From contig NC_092343.1 in the NCBI RefSeq assembly GCF_046630445.1, positions 135,587,501 to 135,651,500 of the forward strand: a stretch of 64,000 bases of DNA, given 5' to 3'. Position numbers and translations under genes: made by a program. Source of the stretch: Rutidosis leptorrhynchoides (taxonomy: Eukaryota; Streptophyta; Magnoliopsida; Asterales; Asteraceae). Shown here one piece after another: positions 11,087-23,568 of this stretch (the stretch's first letter is position 1; every line of letters starts with the position of its first letter). The notes below the pieces were generated by a model. It was not told where the DNA came from. It made no database searches and saw only the letters and a program-made list of their open reading frames with translations.

Positions 11087-14000
11087 ATGGCGCGATTGAA
11101 CCGAATGACGGAACAAGAAATCCAGGAACTCATCAATCAGCGAGTGAACGACAGAATGTTATGGGTCGAGGCTGCAAGAGGTGCTGCAGTTAACCCAAAT
11201 CCTCGTGTGGGGTGCACTTACAAAACTTTTCAAGCTTGCAAGCCCTCATCATTCAGTGGAACAGAAGGACCGATCGGTTTAACCCTGTGGATAGAAAAGA
11301 TGGAGACTGTGTTTAAAATCAGTGGTTGTGTTGAAAAGGACATGACCAAGTATGCATCGTGCACTTTACAAGATAGTGCACTCACGTGGTGGAAAAATTA
11401 TGTGAAGGCTGTAGGAGGAGATGTAGCTTATGATACTCCGTGGGAAGAATTCAAAACAATGTTAATCAACGAATATTGTCCAAGGAACGAGGTTAGGAAG
11501 TTGGAAGATGAGTTACGAAGTCTGAAGGTTGTTGGTACTGAAATCATCAACTACAATCAGCGATTCATGGAATTAGTTTTACTATGTCCTGAATTGGTTC
11601 CAACCGAAGAACGGAAGATTGAAATGTACAAAGATGGTTTGCCCAAAAAGGTCAAGGCAAACGTTACAGCATCGAAACCTAAGACAATTCATGAAGCTAT
11701 AACCATGGCAAACGAGCTAATGGATCAGGTCATCATGGATAAGAAAGTATTCAATACTGATGTGAAGGTATCAGGTAACAAGAGAAAGTGGAATGGAAGC
11801 TATGATCGAGGTAATCAACAACAATCTTTTAAGAAACAAGAAATCACGCAAGGTGCGGGTAGTGGTTTAAGCTTTGGTTATAAAGGACAAAATCCTTTAT
11901 GCAACCGATGCCACAAACATCACTCTGGCTACTGTAATGTGGTATGCAACAAATGTAATCGAAAGGGTCATCTTGCTGAAGATTGTAGGGCTCTCGTTAC
12001 AAATACAAATGGTACCAAGACTCCTGCCACCAATGCAAATAGAACTGCTTTGGCTACCATTACTTGTTATGGGTGTGGAAAACAAGGTCACTATAAGAGC
12101 CAGTGTCCGAATCCAGAGAAGAATAATGGATCTGCACGTGGAAGAGCATTTGTTATTAATGCTAGAGAGGCGTGTGAAGACCCGGAGCTTGTTACGGGTA
12201 CGTTTACCATTAATAACTTATCCGCATCTATTATATTTGATACTGGTGCCGATAGAAGTTACGTGAGTAGAGGCTTTTACGCTAAATTGAATTGTTCATC
12301 ATTACCTCTAGATGCTAAGTACATGATTGAGTTAGCTAATGGTAAACTAATTAAAGCCGATAAAATTTGCCGTGATTGTAAAATAAATTTAGCCGGAGAA
12401 ACATTTAAAATTGACTTAATACCCGTAGAATTAGGAAGTTTTGATGTAATAGTCGGCATGGACTGGATGTCCAAAGTAGGAGCTGAAGTTATGTGTGCCA
12501 AAAAGGCAATTCGCATTCCTTGTAAGGATAGAATGCCGGTGATGATTTATGGAGAGAAGGGTAACTCAAAGCTAAAACTCATTAGTTATTTGAAAGCTCA
12601 AAAGTGCTTGAAGAAAGGGTGCTATGCTATTCTAGCACATGTTAATAAAGTCGAAAAGAAAGAAAAAGAGAAGTGCATCAATGACGTGCCTGTGGCAAGA
12701 GATTATCCTGAAGTTTTTCCGGAAGAGTTGCCAGGATTACCTCCATTTAGATCTGTAGAATTTCAAATAGATTTAGTACCAGGAGCTGCACCAGTGGCTC
12801 GTGCGCCATATAGACTTGCACCGTCCGAATTAAAAGAACTTCAAAGTCAGGTAAAAGAATTACTAGACCGTGGATTCATACGACCAAGTACTTCACCGTG
12901 GGGAGCTCCAATTTTGTTCGTCAAGAAGAAAGACGGATCTTTCCGAATGTGTATAGATTATCGTGAATTAAATAAGTTAACTATCAAGAATCGGTATCCA
13001 CTACCGAGAATTGACGACTTATTTGATCAACTCCAAGGATCATGTGTGTACTCGAAAATTGACCTAAGATCGGGCTATCATCAATTACGTGTCAAAGAAG
13101 AAGATATACCGAAAACTGCTTTTCGGACACGCTACGGTCATTACGAATTTTTGGTCATGCCGTTTGGATTGACGAATGCGCCAGCTGTATTCATGGACCT
13201 CATGAATCGAGTTTGTAGTCCATATTTAGATAAGTTTGTTATCGTTTTCATTGATGATATTCTTATCTATTCCAAGAGTGAGCAAGAGCATGAGCAGCAT
13301 TTAAGGTTGATATTAGAGTTGTTGAGAAAAGAACAGCTATATGCTAAATTTTCTAAATGTGCTTTCTGGTTGAAAGAAGTGCAATTTCTTGGCCACGTTG
13401 TTAGTAGCAAAGAAATTCAGGTTGATCCAGCAAAAATTGAAGCCATTGAAAAATGGGAGACTCCTAAGACACCAATGCAGATACGCCAATTTTTGGGTTT
13501 AGCCGGTTATTATAGAAGGTTTATTCAAGATTTTTCCCGAATAGCTAAGCCGTTGACAGCGTTAACGCAAAAAGGGAAGAAATATGAATGGACTTCTGAG
13601 CAGGAGAGTGCATTTCAATTACTGAAAAAGAAGTTGACTACGGCGCCTATTTTATCGTTACCAGAAGGGAACGATGATTTTGAAATATATTGTGACGCTT
13701 CGCGACAAGGTTTTGGTTGCGTTCTTATGCAACGGAAGAAAGTTATTGCATACGCATCCCGACAATTAAAGATTCACGAGCAGAATTATACGACGCATGA
13801 TCTAGAACTGGGAGCAGTCGTGTTTGCATTGAAGATATGGAGACACTACTTGTATGGGGTTAAATGCACTGTGTTTACTGATCATAAAAGCCTTCAACAT
13901 ATTTTCGATCAAAAACAGCTGAACATGAGGCAACGTAGGTGGGTCGAGCTGATAAACGACTATGATTGTGAAATTCGTTATCATCCCGGGAAGGCGAACG

Positions 14001-15517
14001 TGGTGGCCGATGCTCTAAGCAGAAAGGAACGAGAACCAATTCGAGTACGAGCGATGAACATAAAAATTCGCATGAATCTCAACTCACAAATCAAAGAAGT
14101 TCAACGAGAAGCACTTACTAAAGAAAACATAAGAAATGAAATAATGAAGAAGTATGAGAAGCAACTCGTTATACGGGAAGACGGAATTCGATATTTTGCA
14201 AACCGTATTTGGGTACCGAAGTTGGGTGGATTAAGGAAGTTGATATTGAATGAGGCACATAAGACAAGATACTCGATACATCCTGGAGTTGGAAAGATGT
14301 ATCAAGATCTTAAGACGCATTATTGGTGGCCTAATTTAAAGACAGACGTTGCAACATATGTTGGGGAGTGTTTAACTTGTTCCAAGGTCAAGGCAGAACA
14401 CCAGAAACCATCAGGGTTACTTCAACAACCAGAAATCCCAGAATGGAAATGGGATGGTATTACCATGGATTTCATCACGAAGTTACCAAAGACTGCCTGG
14501 GGATACGACACCATTTGGGTGATTGTTGATCGTCTTACCAAATCTGCCCATTTCTTGCCTATAAAGGAAACGGATAGAATGGAGAAACTATTACGATTGT
14601 ATATAAAGGAAATTGTTTCAAGGCATGGAATACCTATTTCCATTATATCCGATCGTGATAGTAGATTTACCTCAAAGTTCTGGCAATCACTGCAGGAGGC
14701 ACTAGGAACTCGTTTAGATATGAGTACCGCATATCATCCGCAAACCGACGGGCAGAGTGAAAGAACGATTCAGACTCTTGAAGACATGCTCAGGGCATGT
14801 GTGATCGATTTTGGAAACGGATGGGATAAGTATCTACCGTTAGCAGAATTTTCGTATAATAATAGTTATCATGCAAGCATTAAAGCTGCACCATTCGAAG
14901 CATTGTATGGAAGGAAGTGTAGATCTCCTATCTGTTGGAATGAAGTAGGAGATCGACAATTAACTGGTCCCGAGATCATACACGAAACGACTGAGAAGAT
15001 AGTACAAATCAAGGAGAGATTGAAAACAGCCCGAAGTCGCCAAAAGAGCTACGCCGATGTCCGAAGGAAACCATTAGAGTTTCAGATTGGGGACATGGTT
15101 ATGCTAAAGGTGTCACCTTGGAAAGGTGTAATACGTTTCGGTAAAAGAGGTAAACTGAACCCAAGATATGTAGGCCCGTTCAAGATCATCGAACGCATTG
15201 GACCGGTAGCTTATCGACTCGAGTTACCGCAACAACTCGCCGGAGTACACAATACCTTTCACGTCTCAAACCTTAAGAAGTGTCTTGCAAAGGAAGACCT
15301 CACCATTCCTCTTGAAGAAATCCATGTCGATGAGAAACTACAATTCATCGAAGAACCAATCGAAATCATGGATCGTGAAGTTAAACAGCTCAAGCAGAGC
15401 AACATACCAATCGTTAAGGTTCGTTGGAATGCTCGAAGAGGTCCTGAGTTTACTTGGGAACGAGAGGATCAGATGAAACAAAAGTATCCACACTTGTTTC
15501 TCGATGACGCAAAATAG
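11087..15517 (+). CDS. Gag-pol polyprotein with chromodomain, Tekay element 1
   Basis: The product has 1476 residues with no interruption. A retrotransposon gag domain lies at about 65-215. CCHC zinc knuckles are at 287-300 ([14 protein letters not shown]) and 327-340 ([14 protein letters not shown]). The protease has DTGA with catalytic Asp 385. RT follows, with FIDD at 721-724. RNase H has Asp 870 in CDASRQG. Integrase has an HHCC finger starting at His 1058 with Cys 1095 and 1098, and a catalytic triad at Asp 1128, Asp 1189 and Glu 1225 (35 residues between the last two). A chromodomain fills about 1420-1470 and probably steers integration to particular chromatin. Cleavage by its own protease would yield the virus-like particle and enzymes. 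The ATG follows a pyrimidine-rich TTATAG, a possible splice acceptor. All catalytic residues I can see are intact. Confidence 0.96.
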   Translation: MARLNRMTEQEIQELINQRVNDRMLWVEAARGAAVNPNPRVGCTYKTFQACKPSSFSGTEGPIGLTLWIEKMETVFKISGCVEKDMTKYASCTLQDSALTWWKNYVKAVGGDVAYDTPWEEFKTMLINEYCPRNEVRKLEDELRSLKVVGTEIINYNQRFMELVLLCPELVPTEERKIEMYKDGLPKKVKANVTASKPKTIHEAITMANELMDQVIMDKKVFNTDVKVSGNKRKWNGSYDRGNQQQSFKKQEITQGAGSGLSFGYKGQNPLCNRCHKHHSGYCNVVCNKCNRKGHLAEDCRALVTNTNGTKTPATNANRTALATITCYGCGKQGHYKSQCPNPEKNNGSARGRAFVINAREACEDPELVTGTFTINNLSASIIFDTGADRSYVSRGFYAKLNCSSLPLDAKYMIELANGKLIKADKICRDCKINLAGETFKIDLIPVELGSFDVIVGMDWMSKVGAEVMCAKKAIRIPCKDRMPVMIYGEKGNSKLKLISYLKAQKCLKKGCYAILAHVNKVEKKEKEKCINDVPVARDYPEVFPEELPGLPPFRSVEFQIDLVPGAAPVARAPYRLAPSELKELQSQVKELLDRGFIRPSTSPWGAPILFVKKKDGSFRMCIDYRELNKLTIKNRYPLPRIDDLFDQLQGSCVYSKIDLRSGYHQLRVKEEDIPKTAFRTRYGHYEFLVMPFGLTNAPAVFMDLMNRVCSPYLDKFVIVFIDDILIYSKSEQEHEQHLRLILELLRKEQLYAKFSKCAFWLKEVQFLGHVVSSKEIQVDPAKIEAIEKWETPKTPMQIRQFLGLAGYYRRFIQDFSRIAKPLTALTQKGKKYEWTSEQESAFQLLKKKLTTAPILSLPEGNDDFEIYCDASRQGFGCVLMQRKKVIAYASRQLKIHEQNYTTHDLELGAVVFALKIWRHYLYGVKCTVFTDHKSLQHIFDQKQLNMRQRRWVELINDYDCEIRYHPGKANVVADALSRKEREPIRVRAMNIKIRMNLNSQIKEVQREALTKENIRNEIMKKYEKQLVIREDGIRYFANRIWVPKLGGLRKLILNEAHKTRYSIHPGVGKMYQDLKTHYWWPNLKTDVATYVGECLTCSKVKAEHQKPSGLLQQPEIPEWKWDGITMDFITKLPKTAWGYDTIWVIVDRLTKSAHFLPIKETDRMEKLLRLYIKEIVSRHGIPISIISDRDSRFTSKFWQSLQEALGTRLDMSTAYHPQTDGQSERTIQTLEDMLRACVIDFGNGWDKYLPLAEFSYNNSYHASIKAAPFEALYGRKCRSPICWNEVGDRQLTGPEIIHETTEKIVQIKERLKTARSRQKSYADVRRKPLEFQIGDMVMLKVSPWKGVIRFGKRGKLNPRYVGPFKIIERIGPVAYRLELPQQLAGVHNTFHVSNLKKCLAKEDLTIPLEEIHVDEKLQFIEEPIEIMDREVKQLKQSNIPIVKVRWNARRGPEFTWEREDQMKQKYPHLFLDDAK

Positions 15518-15549
15518 GTACAATTTTAAAATTTCGGGACGAAATTTAT

Positions 15550-15564
15550 TTAACGGGTAGGTAC
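15550..15564 (+). other. Polypurine tract of Tekay element 1
   Basis: TTAACGGGTAGGTAC ends directly at the TG of the 3' LTR and would prime plus-strand DNA synthesis. The preceding AAATTTCGGGACGAAATTT is conserved in all Tekay-like copies here and contains the inverted repeat AAATTTCG/CGAAATTT. Confidence 0.85.
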
Positions 15565-18275
15565 TGTAACGACCCGCACTTTTCCGATCGTTCTATACTT
15601 ATGAGATTAATATTTACATAAATTAAACCTTACCAACATGATAAGCAATCCAAATTGTTGAGACTTATGTTTTTGAAAAGAGTTTTACACAACGTTTGAC
15701 CGTCTAGTTTGACCGATGATATCACGAACTATACAATATATGATAATTATACATACATATTTAACATGATCTAAGGATGTTTTAATATCTCATTTTGTAT
15801 TAATAACAAAAAGTCATAAGTATATTTTGAAACTACTAACTTAAGTTTTCAAAACAATAACCTACGTAACGTTATTTGACATAAATACTGATGATTTATA
15901 ATGTTTATACATATATCGTATAAGTAATGTATTTAATCATTTTTAAAGGGCTTTTATACATAAAACAATATAAGTATATTTACAAAAGATAGTTATATTT
16001 GAATTCTCGTTCCGTTTCCTCAATAATCCTATACGTATATCTAGGGTACTATACACAGCTTCTAAAAGTATTTACTATTGGTATATACCAATAGAAATCT
16101 TCAATTATTGGAATAATATGTCATTCATGACATAATAAATTTTAACTTATCTTAGATATTTTCACTAAAAACCAAGTTTTCAAGCCTATAAATAAGCACC
16201 ATTTCTAACTCATTTTTACACATTCATTTTCCAAATTTTACTTCCAATTTTCACACACACTTGCAAGAACTCTCTCTCAACTTTTATTTTACTACTTCTT
16301 TCCAGCAACTTTACATTTTAAACTTGAGGTAAAAACTCTACTTCAACTCTTTTTCAATTCATATATTTAAAGCTATATATATAAGAGTTTATAAACTAGA
16401 ACATAGTTTGAATGATTTCAAACTTGTTCGCAAACTAAATAGATCCTTCTAACTTAACTTTTAAAATACTTCAAGACCTGTAACATATCTTAATTATATG
16501 CTAACTTAACAAGGTATAACTTGGTTTTTCAAAGAACACCTTAAAAACTGAATTTACGACGTCGGAGTGCAACCGGGGGCTGTTTTGGGTTGGATAATTA
16601 AAAACCATCTTAAACTTTGAATTGGAGGTTTATTTTCTGGAAAAATGATTTTTACTATGAATATGATAACACATAAAAATTTCATGATTTAACTCAAAGT
16701 ATAAGTATTTTTAGAAAAATAATCATTTGAGGTTGTTTACATGATGGAAAATGATTAACTTCATAAGTTTCACTAAAGTTTGACCTATGCCGTGTGATTT
16801 TGAATACAAACTAAGGTATTTACAGTTCATAGTCTTAAAGAGGGACTCGATCCAAGGAGATGGCAAGTTGAATCAACGAAAACGGAGTTGTAACGAAGAA
16901 ACTATGACCGAAACAAAATCGGATATCCAAGACTAGTTTAGCCACGAAAATAATTGGGAAAAAATTAAATAAATCACATCTTTTTAAGTTAACATGATAT
17001 TTTATATATATGTACTTATAATTCAATTTTATATGGTTCAGGATCACCCGTAAACAACACGAGAAGATTAATCATAAGATCCCATGATTGTACGCAACAC
17101 GTCATTTGACAACACCGGTACTTTATGTACGCAACACGTCATTTGACAACACCGGTACCATGGGTCAAGATTAATCTCGACCAATACATATACGATGGGG
17201 TTTTATTTATTTCGTTGGGGGTTTTATTTATTTCATTGCGGGTATATTAAACATCTAAAAATGAACCATTAAAATTGAATTACTAACAACGAACTGCTAA
17301 CTACGGACTAAGGAATTATTCAAAGTATTAAAAGTATAACAAGTATATATATGTGACGTTTGTTTAAAAAGAAAAGGTATTGATATATTATATATGGATA
17401 GGTTCGTGATATCAACCGGAGACCAAGTCAAATTATATATATATCTTCAAGACAACAGTGAGTATATAGTCCCACTTTTAAACTCTAAATATTTCGGGAT
17501 GAGAATACATGTATTTTATGTTTTACGTTATGGACACAAGTAACTGAAAAATATATTCTACGTTGAGTTGTACCACTGGCATACTTCCCTGTAGCTTGGT
17601 AACTGTTATTTACAGCGGTATTGTAAACGCGAATCCTGTTGATAGATCTATCGGGCCTGACAACCCCAACCGGACTGGACGACCAGTATTCAACGGTTGC
17701 ACAGTACTTCGTTTCGTGACTACACTTGGTACAGTGTAGTAAGATTTCATAATAAAGGGAATATGCGACGTGATTAAATGTTAAGTATGGTTACCAAGTG
17801 CTCAACCACTTAGAATATTTTTATTAAACTGTTTATATACGAAATCTTGTGGTCTATATATATATATTGCTGCCGGCATTAAACCTATATCTCACCAACT
17901 TTATGTTGACCTTTTAAAACATGTCTATTCTCAGGTGATTACTAAAGCTTCCGCTGCATTATGTTGAATTTGAGCAGGATCTTGCGTACGCATATTTGTG
18001 TCAAAAATAAAACTGCATACCCAAGGATTTGTGTTGTAAAATATGCTCGAAATCGTGTTGTTATCATTATATGTAAAGTTTGTAAGTCGAAGATTATCGC
18101 TAAACGATAATCATCTTTTTATTGTCTAAAGTTTGTAACAAAAATAATGGTTATGGTTTGTAATGTATAATATATGCAGTTTCTCTTTTAAAAATGTCGC
18201 ATATAGAGGTCAATACCTCGCAATGAAATCATACGTTATCTAACACGTTCTTATGGTTAAGGACGGGTTATGACA
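15565..18275 (+). repeat. 3' LTR of Tekay element 1
   Basis: This is a 2711-bp near-identical copy of 7331-10041, ending GGGTTATGACA and followed by the GGTGG duplication. It differs from the 5' LTR at about four single bases seen by eye. The 16835-17047 ORF is the counterpart of the one at 8601 and is not a gene. Confidence 0.93.
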
Positions 18276-18280
18276 GGTGG
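18276..18280. repeat. Target-site duplication GGTGG, right copy
   Basis: It matches 7326-7330 exactly. The Athila gag sequence resumes immediately after it. Confidence 0.95.
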
Positions 18281-19816
18281 TGATAGCATTTACCTGCCCA
18301 TTCTTCGGGTTAGTATCTGTCTTACTCGGTAACTCCCCCGGTTTCCTCTCAGTACTCTGGTTAGCAAGTTAACCAATTTGTTTCTCTAAATTTTGAATAG
18401 CGGCTTGTTGATTTCAAAACATTCGATCATTCTTCTCATTATTGTGGGCAACAGTAGTAACAAGCTGAGTTTGAGATATCACAAGCTTTTTGATCATGGC
18501 TTCAAGATTAGACTTTTTCTCTTCGGCTCGGGGTTTTTGGAAATACCCCGGAGCTTGCTATTGAAAACCCCCACTCGGCTGATTCTAATAATTATTATTA
18601 CTACTACTCCCTTGTCGACCTTGAGGATTGTAAGGACTATTGAAGTTGCGGTTGAACTGAGCACGCCCTTGAAATTGATTATTATTCTACGGACTGATGA
18701 ATGCTATCTCTTCTTTCTGTCCTATCGTTAACCCCGTATCACAATCTTTTTCTAAATATAATCCCTCACAATATTCACAACCAAACTTCATACCATGAAT
18801 ATCCTTATCCATCTTCTCTAGATGTCTACCAAATTTATCTAACTTGGCATTTATAGACCCATAATCATCATACGCCCCATCGGTTTCGGTTCTTTTAACT
18901 GATGCTGAACGGGATGACTCATGATCTTGATGCCATTCGTGAGTGTAGGCAGCTTGCTTTTCAATAATTACTAACGCCTCTTCTTCCGTCTTATCCATTA
19001 ACGTACCTCCTGCTGCTTGATCAATACTCTGGCAAGTTGGTATGTCACATCCCTTATAGAAAATCTGGACCTTTTATAAATCATTCAACCCGTGTTGCGG
19101 ACACACGCGTAACATATTAGAAAACGGTCCCAAACATCAAATAATGTCTCACTGCTCCTTTGTCTGAATTGTGAAATTTCTGCTTGAAGTCTAGCAGCTC
19201 GAGACGCAGGGAAGAACTATGATAAAAACTTATCTACCAACCCATCCCAATTGGTAAACGTACCCTCGAGTTGATTATCTAACCACCTCTTAGCTTCTCC
19301 CTTAATAGTCCAGGGTAAAAGCCTTGTCTTGTTCGAAGTATCATTAACCTCATTCAGCATGAATAAGTTGCAAACATCATTGAAAACACGAAGATGCTAA
19401 TTAGCATCCTCACTGTCCTTACCATGAAATTGGCAATCAATAGCTATCAAACTCAGAATTGGACCTCTGATTTGGAAAGGCTGAGTAATGTTTGGTTGAG
19501 TAATCGAATTGCCTTGGCCAGCTCGGGTGGCCTTCAACTTTTCTGCCATAGTCTGAGGACGAGGTGGTTCTCCAGCCATCTCTTCAGTCTCGAAAATATC
19601 TAATGAAATGTAAGTGTCTTCCGCTTCGTTGATTTCAGGTGGTGTATTGGGCACCACAGTCTCAGAACTACTACCCAATGAAATTATATTATCACTCGAA
19701 GAAGCGGATGAATCCACTGTAGACTGTTGCTCTTGACTTAACGCTATAAATAACTCTCTTTCAGGTTCGTCAAATGGTTGAAGAATCGAAGAATCTGAAG
19801 AACGCGTATGTGGCAT
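18281..19816 (-). pseudogene. Athila-type gag, N-terminal and central part (broken)
   Basis: The protein starts MPHTRSSDSS at 19816 and reads on through a linker into a gag core (FHGKDSEDAN, then LLPWTIKGEAKRWLDNQLEG and FFPASRAARLQAEISQF). TAG nonsense codons interrupt it at 19397-19399 and near 19222. Both fall where CAG (Gln) would fit the family. More breaks follow, with a 103-codon piece at 18998-18687. That piece holds a zinc-knuckle relic, CEYCEGLYLEKDC, in which Tyr stands where the zinc-binding His belongs. Further downstream is a Gln/Asn-rich, poorly open stretch up to the insertion point. This is capsid/nucleocapsid coding sequence in an advanced state of decay. Confidence 0.85.
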
Positions 19817-19949
19817 GCACTACCTGTTATCTTGCAAAACACACACTATAAAACTATTAAACGCACCGACTCTAGAAATATCTAAAATCTAAGAAAATGA
19901 AATCCTAATTAATCACAAATAGATAGCAATATCAAATTGACACAACTTT
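19817..19949 (-). other. Athila 5' leader between primer site and gag
   Basis: A short untranslated stretch separates the primer site from the gag start at 19816. I see no ORF or other signal in it. Confidence 0.6.
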
Positions 19950-19965
19950 CCCGGCAGCGGCGCCA
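19950..19965 (-). other. Primer-binding site (tRNA-Asp type)
   Basis: On the minus strand it reads TGGCGCCGCTGCCGGG. This complements the 3' end of plant tRNA-Asp with one mismatch and is the usual primer site of Athila-type elements. Six bases separate it from the LTR end. Confidence 0.85.
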
Positions 19966-19971
19966 AAAACT

Positions 19972-21602
19972 TGATGTGTTAAATCTAGTATATAATTTAT
20001 CAATGGAAAATACCGGTTTAATTGATCAAACACACTAACGGGCAGTGTACCCGATCGTGTACTAGTATGATTCGGTAAAGTCCAAAGTTCGTTCCAAGGA
20101 AAGTTTCGTATCAACTTAAAATTGTAACTACAAGTAATTAAACTACTTTATCTTGAAATCTAATGAAATTACTGGTTTTTGTAGTTTTGGCTATTTAATG
20201 ATTAGCCGAATCAAGGAATGGTTTATAAAAGTAAAAACTGTATTTTTGTTCTTTTTAGTTTATGATCTAGCACTTAACAAATAATAAAGATAGAGTTGTA
20301 TTCAATTCAACCAAGAATATTCATCTAGACCTTTTACCCTCGGTAATGGATGTTCTTGTTATTAAGACCTTTTATCTCAATTATGCATGCAAATTAACCA
20401 AACGGATCACCAAGAGTTCTCTTAATGATCACTCAAACTCTAATTACACAGTGTAGGGTTCCTTTGCACTTAAGACCTTATCGTTTGTGTTCAACTAATT
20501 AACTAACTTAGTATTCGACTAACAATTGTGCTTACGTTCACTTACACAATTCATTCCTATCCAATTTACTAGTCTTTACTCAATTTACCTCCTTGGTCCG
20601 GTTTAGCAAACAACCACTTAAGACAAAATAGTTGTAAATTAAAGTGTTAAATTAACCCAGAGTTCCCTTGATCAAACAAACACAATAATCAATTGAGAGC
20701 AAACATGTAAACATGAACAAGAATGGATCTTTTAATCAAAACTAAATTAACATGCATAAAATCATTGATAATTCAAATAAACATCCAAAACCTTGGTTAT
20801 TAATCTAGAGAAACATTAAACAATTAGCCAACAATCATGGCTATAACCAAAATCACAATCAAAATAGATGAATTCATTGTTTGAAACAAAGAGATAAACC
20901 TAATGGATGAATGAATCTTGATTGATGAATGAATCGAAGCACGTTCCCGTAATGATTGAAGCCTTAGAATGATCTTGGGATTCCCCAAAAATCACCCTTT
21001 TTCGTCTAAAAACTGCTGCTAATCGTCTGGGAATAAGATATAATATTAGGTTATTTTTTCGGGCTTTAAATACCTTACAAATTCGTCTGGGCCGAGCCAT
21101 GGTCGCGCCGCGGCCCCTATATGTCGCGCCGCGACATTGTACTTGAACTGGGACATCTTTAAATCCTCTCATGTCCTTGAAATTAGGCAAACGTCGCGCC
21201 GCGACTTAAATCTTCGCGCCACGACCTAAAGCGTACCCTGAAACCTTCTTTAACCCCTCTTCTGATGTCGAATGCTATTATTCCCCGCGCCGCGCCAAAT
21301 GGCTCGCGTCGTGGCCTCCTGTGAAACCTGATACTCACGTTTCTTTTGCACTTTTTCCTTGCTTAAACTAACTCAAAACCAAGATATCCAAAATGTACTT
21401 CACGTTTTAAACCTCGATGCACCAATAATAAAAAGCGATTAACAAAATGCCTCAAAAACTCCATAAAACGCAGCTCTTCTACAATTAGCTCTTCAAACTC
21501 GAACGTTCTCAATATTATCAAAATAACCGCCAAATCGTATCCGAAAGGACTAAAATGTGATCGATATCGCTAAGGAAAACGTGTATAAAATATGCGATAT
21601 CA
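19972..21602 (-). repeat. 5' LTR of the Athila-type element
   Basis: In sense it starts TGATATCGCATATTTTATAC (at 21602) and ends ATTTAACACATCA (at 19972), 1631 bp. Its U3 part (about 21090-21320) carries several copies of a GC-rich near-palindrome related to GTCGCGCCGCGAC in an otherwise AT-rich LTR. The minus ORF at 20900-21190 runs through this and is not a gene. The 3' partner LTR is not in the window. Confidence 0.85.
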
Positions 21603-23040
21603 GTAGTTAAGTAGTTTAGGACATTTTAGAAAGAAAAAGCAAACAAACTTACTTACTTGGTTGTATACCAAAGATTATCACTCTGAGAGGGACATTAACT
21701 TGCTCCAGTAGACCAGACACCCTGAAAGTAAAATTGTCATCTACAGTGATCAAATCTTTATTCCTCACATTGCATAATAGCTTTGAAAGCTCCTTCAAAG
21801 CCCATATTTTGGTTGTCTGTTCAAACCTACAAATTTAATAACGTTAGGAGAGTAATAAACTTGGTTTGAGAGTGTGATATGGGTTTTAGTATCTAACATT
21901 CAGTAGACTATTATAGACAAAATTCAAGTAAAATTAGAATTCAAACCTCGTTTTTTCCACATGTTTTGATCTTTAGATGGAAAAATTGCCAATACTTTTT
22001 CTCCTTTAGCTTCGATTACCTGTATTCAGATTATCCAATGAAATGAAATTTCTAAAGTGATGATAATATGGTGAATAATCATGGTTATACTTAGATGATA
22101 ATAAGTATTTCGAGTCAACCCATGTTTTGACCCATTACTTAACATGGCTTCAAAATCTTCACATTTTAGAGTATTAATATGTGAATCAAAAGTACTAAAA
22201 GCCCACCACAAATACATCATCTTTCACACTTCAGCCAGCTTTATGCTCTAGCAAAGTCTTCATACTTGAACCGTCCTCTGTTGTAAGATATTGTTATGAA
22301 TAGAAAGATGATGTGAAGTCATGTCGTTCTAATGTTCTATAAATAAAAAGGACAAAGGATTAAATCTTTATAAGTTTAAATTACATGATTGATGCAAATT
22401 AGTATATGAATAGGTTCAAGTAGGGTCAAAGGGAAAAACATTATGTATTGAGTTCTGGTGTACTGATCTCAGTTTGATATTTCGGTCTTATAAGTCTGTT
22501 ATAAGTTTTGTACACATTTAATTTTACCAGTTTGACTCCGTATAGATATCATTTATCGAATTTCTCATGTAGGGATGAGATTCTTCCAAGCTTTGTGATG
22601 AAACTGGAGACGGACTGCAGTAGCATCATACACTTGACCTGCCAAAACAATAAAGGTTGTCAAACAATTCAACGTAGGTGATATAATAATATAATATGAT
22701 ACATTACTATTAGTGAAAAGAGATTGTAACTCATATTTGGTTGAAAATACAATAATTAAAATGTATAGGATAGCCATGTAGTGAAAACAAATAGTAATAA
22801 CTATATCATAAGGTGAAACTTGATACTACTTGATGATAACCTAATTACACAGCGAATGTTATAATTTTGAAGTGTCTATTGCCAAGTAGTTTCATTGTTC
22901 CAGATGTTTGCTGGTGAAACGTCAAGCCAATGTGTTGAAACATCAGGAGTGCACCATAGGCTTCCCATCTCTAACCCTCTCATAGTTCCTAGCAAGCATT
23001 AGATTAGTTATGAAAAAAGGAAAAGACATACTACATTAGA
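21603..23040 (-). other. Exon-like pieces of an unrecognised host gene
   Basis: Several short minus-strand open stretches look like exons. One is at 22980-22870 (GLEMGSLWCTPDVSTHWLDV). One at 22642-22567 follows a TTTTGGCAG acceptor (GQVYDATAVRLQFHHKAWK). One lies at about 22019-21947 (VIEAKGEKVLAIFPSKD). One at about 21826-21657 follows TTTGTAG and ends before GTAAGTAAG (LITVDDNFTFRVSGLLEQVN). Intervening sequence is AT-rich and intron-like. However, at least two adjacent pieces do not join in phase under the simplest splice sites, so the gene may be decayed or my boundaries wrong. I do not recognise the protein. The Athila LTR borders the low end and may sit in an intron. Confidence 0.35.
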
Positions 23041-23410
23041 ACATTCTTATTATAAGTTAGCATACACATATACACATTTTATCTATACAAAAACCAACAG
23101 AGGATAACCGGAGACGCTTTCGTGATCGATCAGTTATCACCTCATAATTGTAGAACTTCACGAAAGCCATAGCTTTCAATTAATTTTCATTTTCATGTAT
23201 TTGGAAGATCTCATCCTTAAAATCAACTTTGGTGTTCACTTAGTTGAACATAGAGTGAAACCAATAACAACATTGCATTCGCATTCATTAGTAACACAAT
23301 AGAAAATAATGCCATTCATGGCATACACAATAAAGGCATAATGCCAGTCTTCATTTTGTCTAGCTCGCCCATCAAACGACTGCTAAATGTAACAACGGTA
23401 ATCAGTTTGA
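23041..23410. other. Intergenic or intronic DNA, nothing recognised
   Basis: AT-rich single-copy-looking sequence. I see no ORF, RNA gene or element end here. Confidence 0.4.
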
Positions 23411-23524
23411 TTAACATACCTTAACGAAGACTGTCTAAATTTATACAACCTAACTGAATCATTTTTATAAACTGTAAATTTATATAATTGAATAATTAAC
23501 ATACCTCAATGAAGACTGCCTAAA

Positions 23525-23536
23525 TTTATACAAGTT

Positions 23537-23540
<4 letters not shown>
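23525..23540. repeat. SINE target-site duplication, left copy (16 bp)
   Basis: TTTATACAAGTTAACT occurs here and again at 23863-23878, flanking the SINE perfectly. The length fits LINE-driven target-primed integration. Confidence 0.9.

Positions 23541-23568
<28 letters not shown>

Larger units (their letters stand above)
7331..18275 (+). mobile_element. Complete Tekay-type chromovirus (element 1), 10,945 bp
   Basis: All parts of an autonomous element are present: identical-length LTRs (7331-10041 and 15565-18275, 2711 bp each), an initiator-Met-type primer site, a leader ORF, an uninterrupted gag-pol with chromodomain, a polypurine tract and a perfect 5-bp target duplication. By eye the two LTRs differ at about four positions (near 7955, 8071, 9500 and 9597 of the 5' copy), which indicates a very recent insertion. 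It lies inside the gag of the minus-strand Athila element. Tekay/Del assignment rests on the chromodomain, the single long gag-pol ORF and the long LTRs. Confidence 0.93.
3674..21602 (-). mobile_element. Decayed Athila-type Ty3 retrotransposon, split by a nested element
   Basis: Read on the minus strand, the order is 5' LTR (19972-21602), primer site (19950-19965), gag (19816 to 18281 and 7325 to 6810), protease (about 6745-6551), RT, RNase H and integrase (6547 to 3674). Gag is split by the plus-strand element 7331-18275. Reading across its GGTGG duplication restores a continuous gag frame. Pol stops abruptly at 3674, where an Athila-like LTR end abuts, so its own 3' LTR is absent. Several nonsense codons and frameshifts show it cannot encode its own proteins. 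Confidence 0.85.

Noticed and set aside
11087..15517. Integrated pararetrovirus (caulimovirid)
   Set aside because: The polyprotein has an integrase core and a chromodomain, LTRs flank it, and no movement-protein domain is seen.
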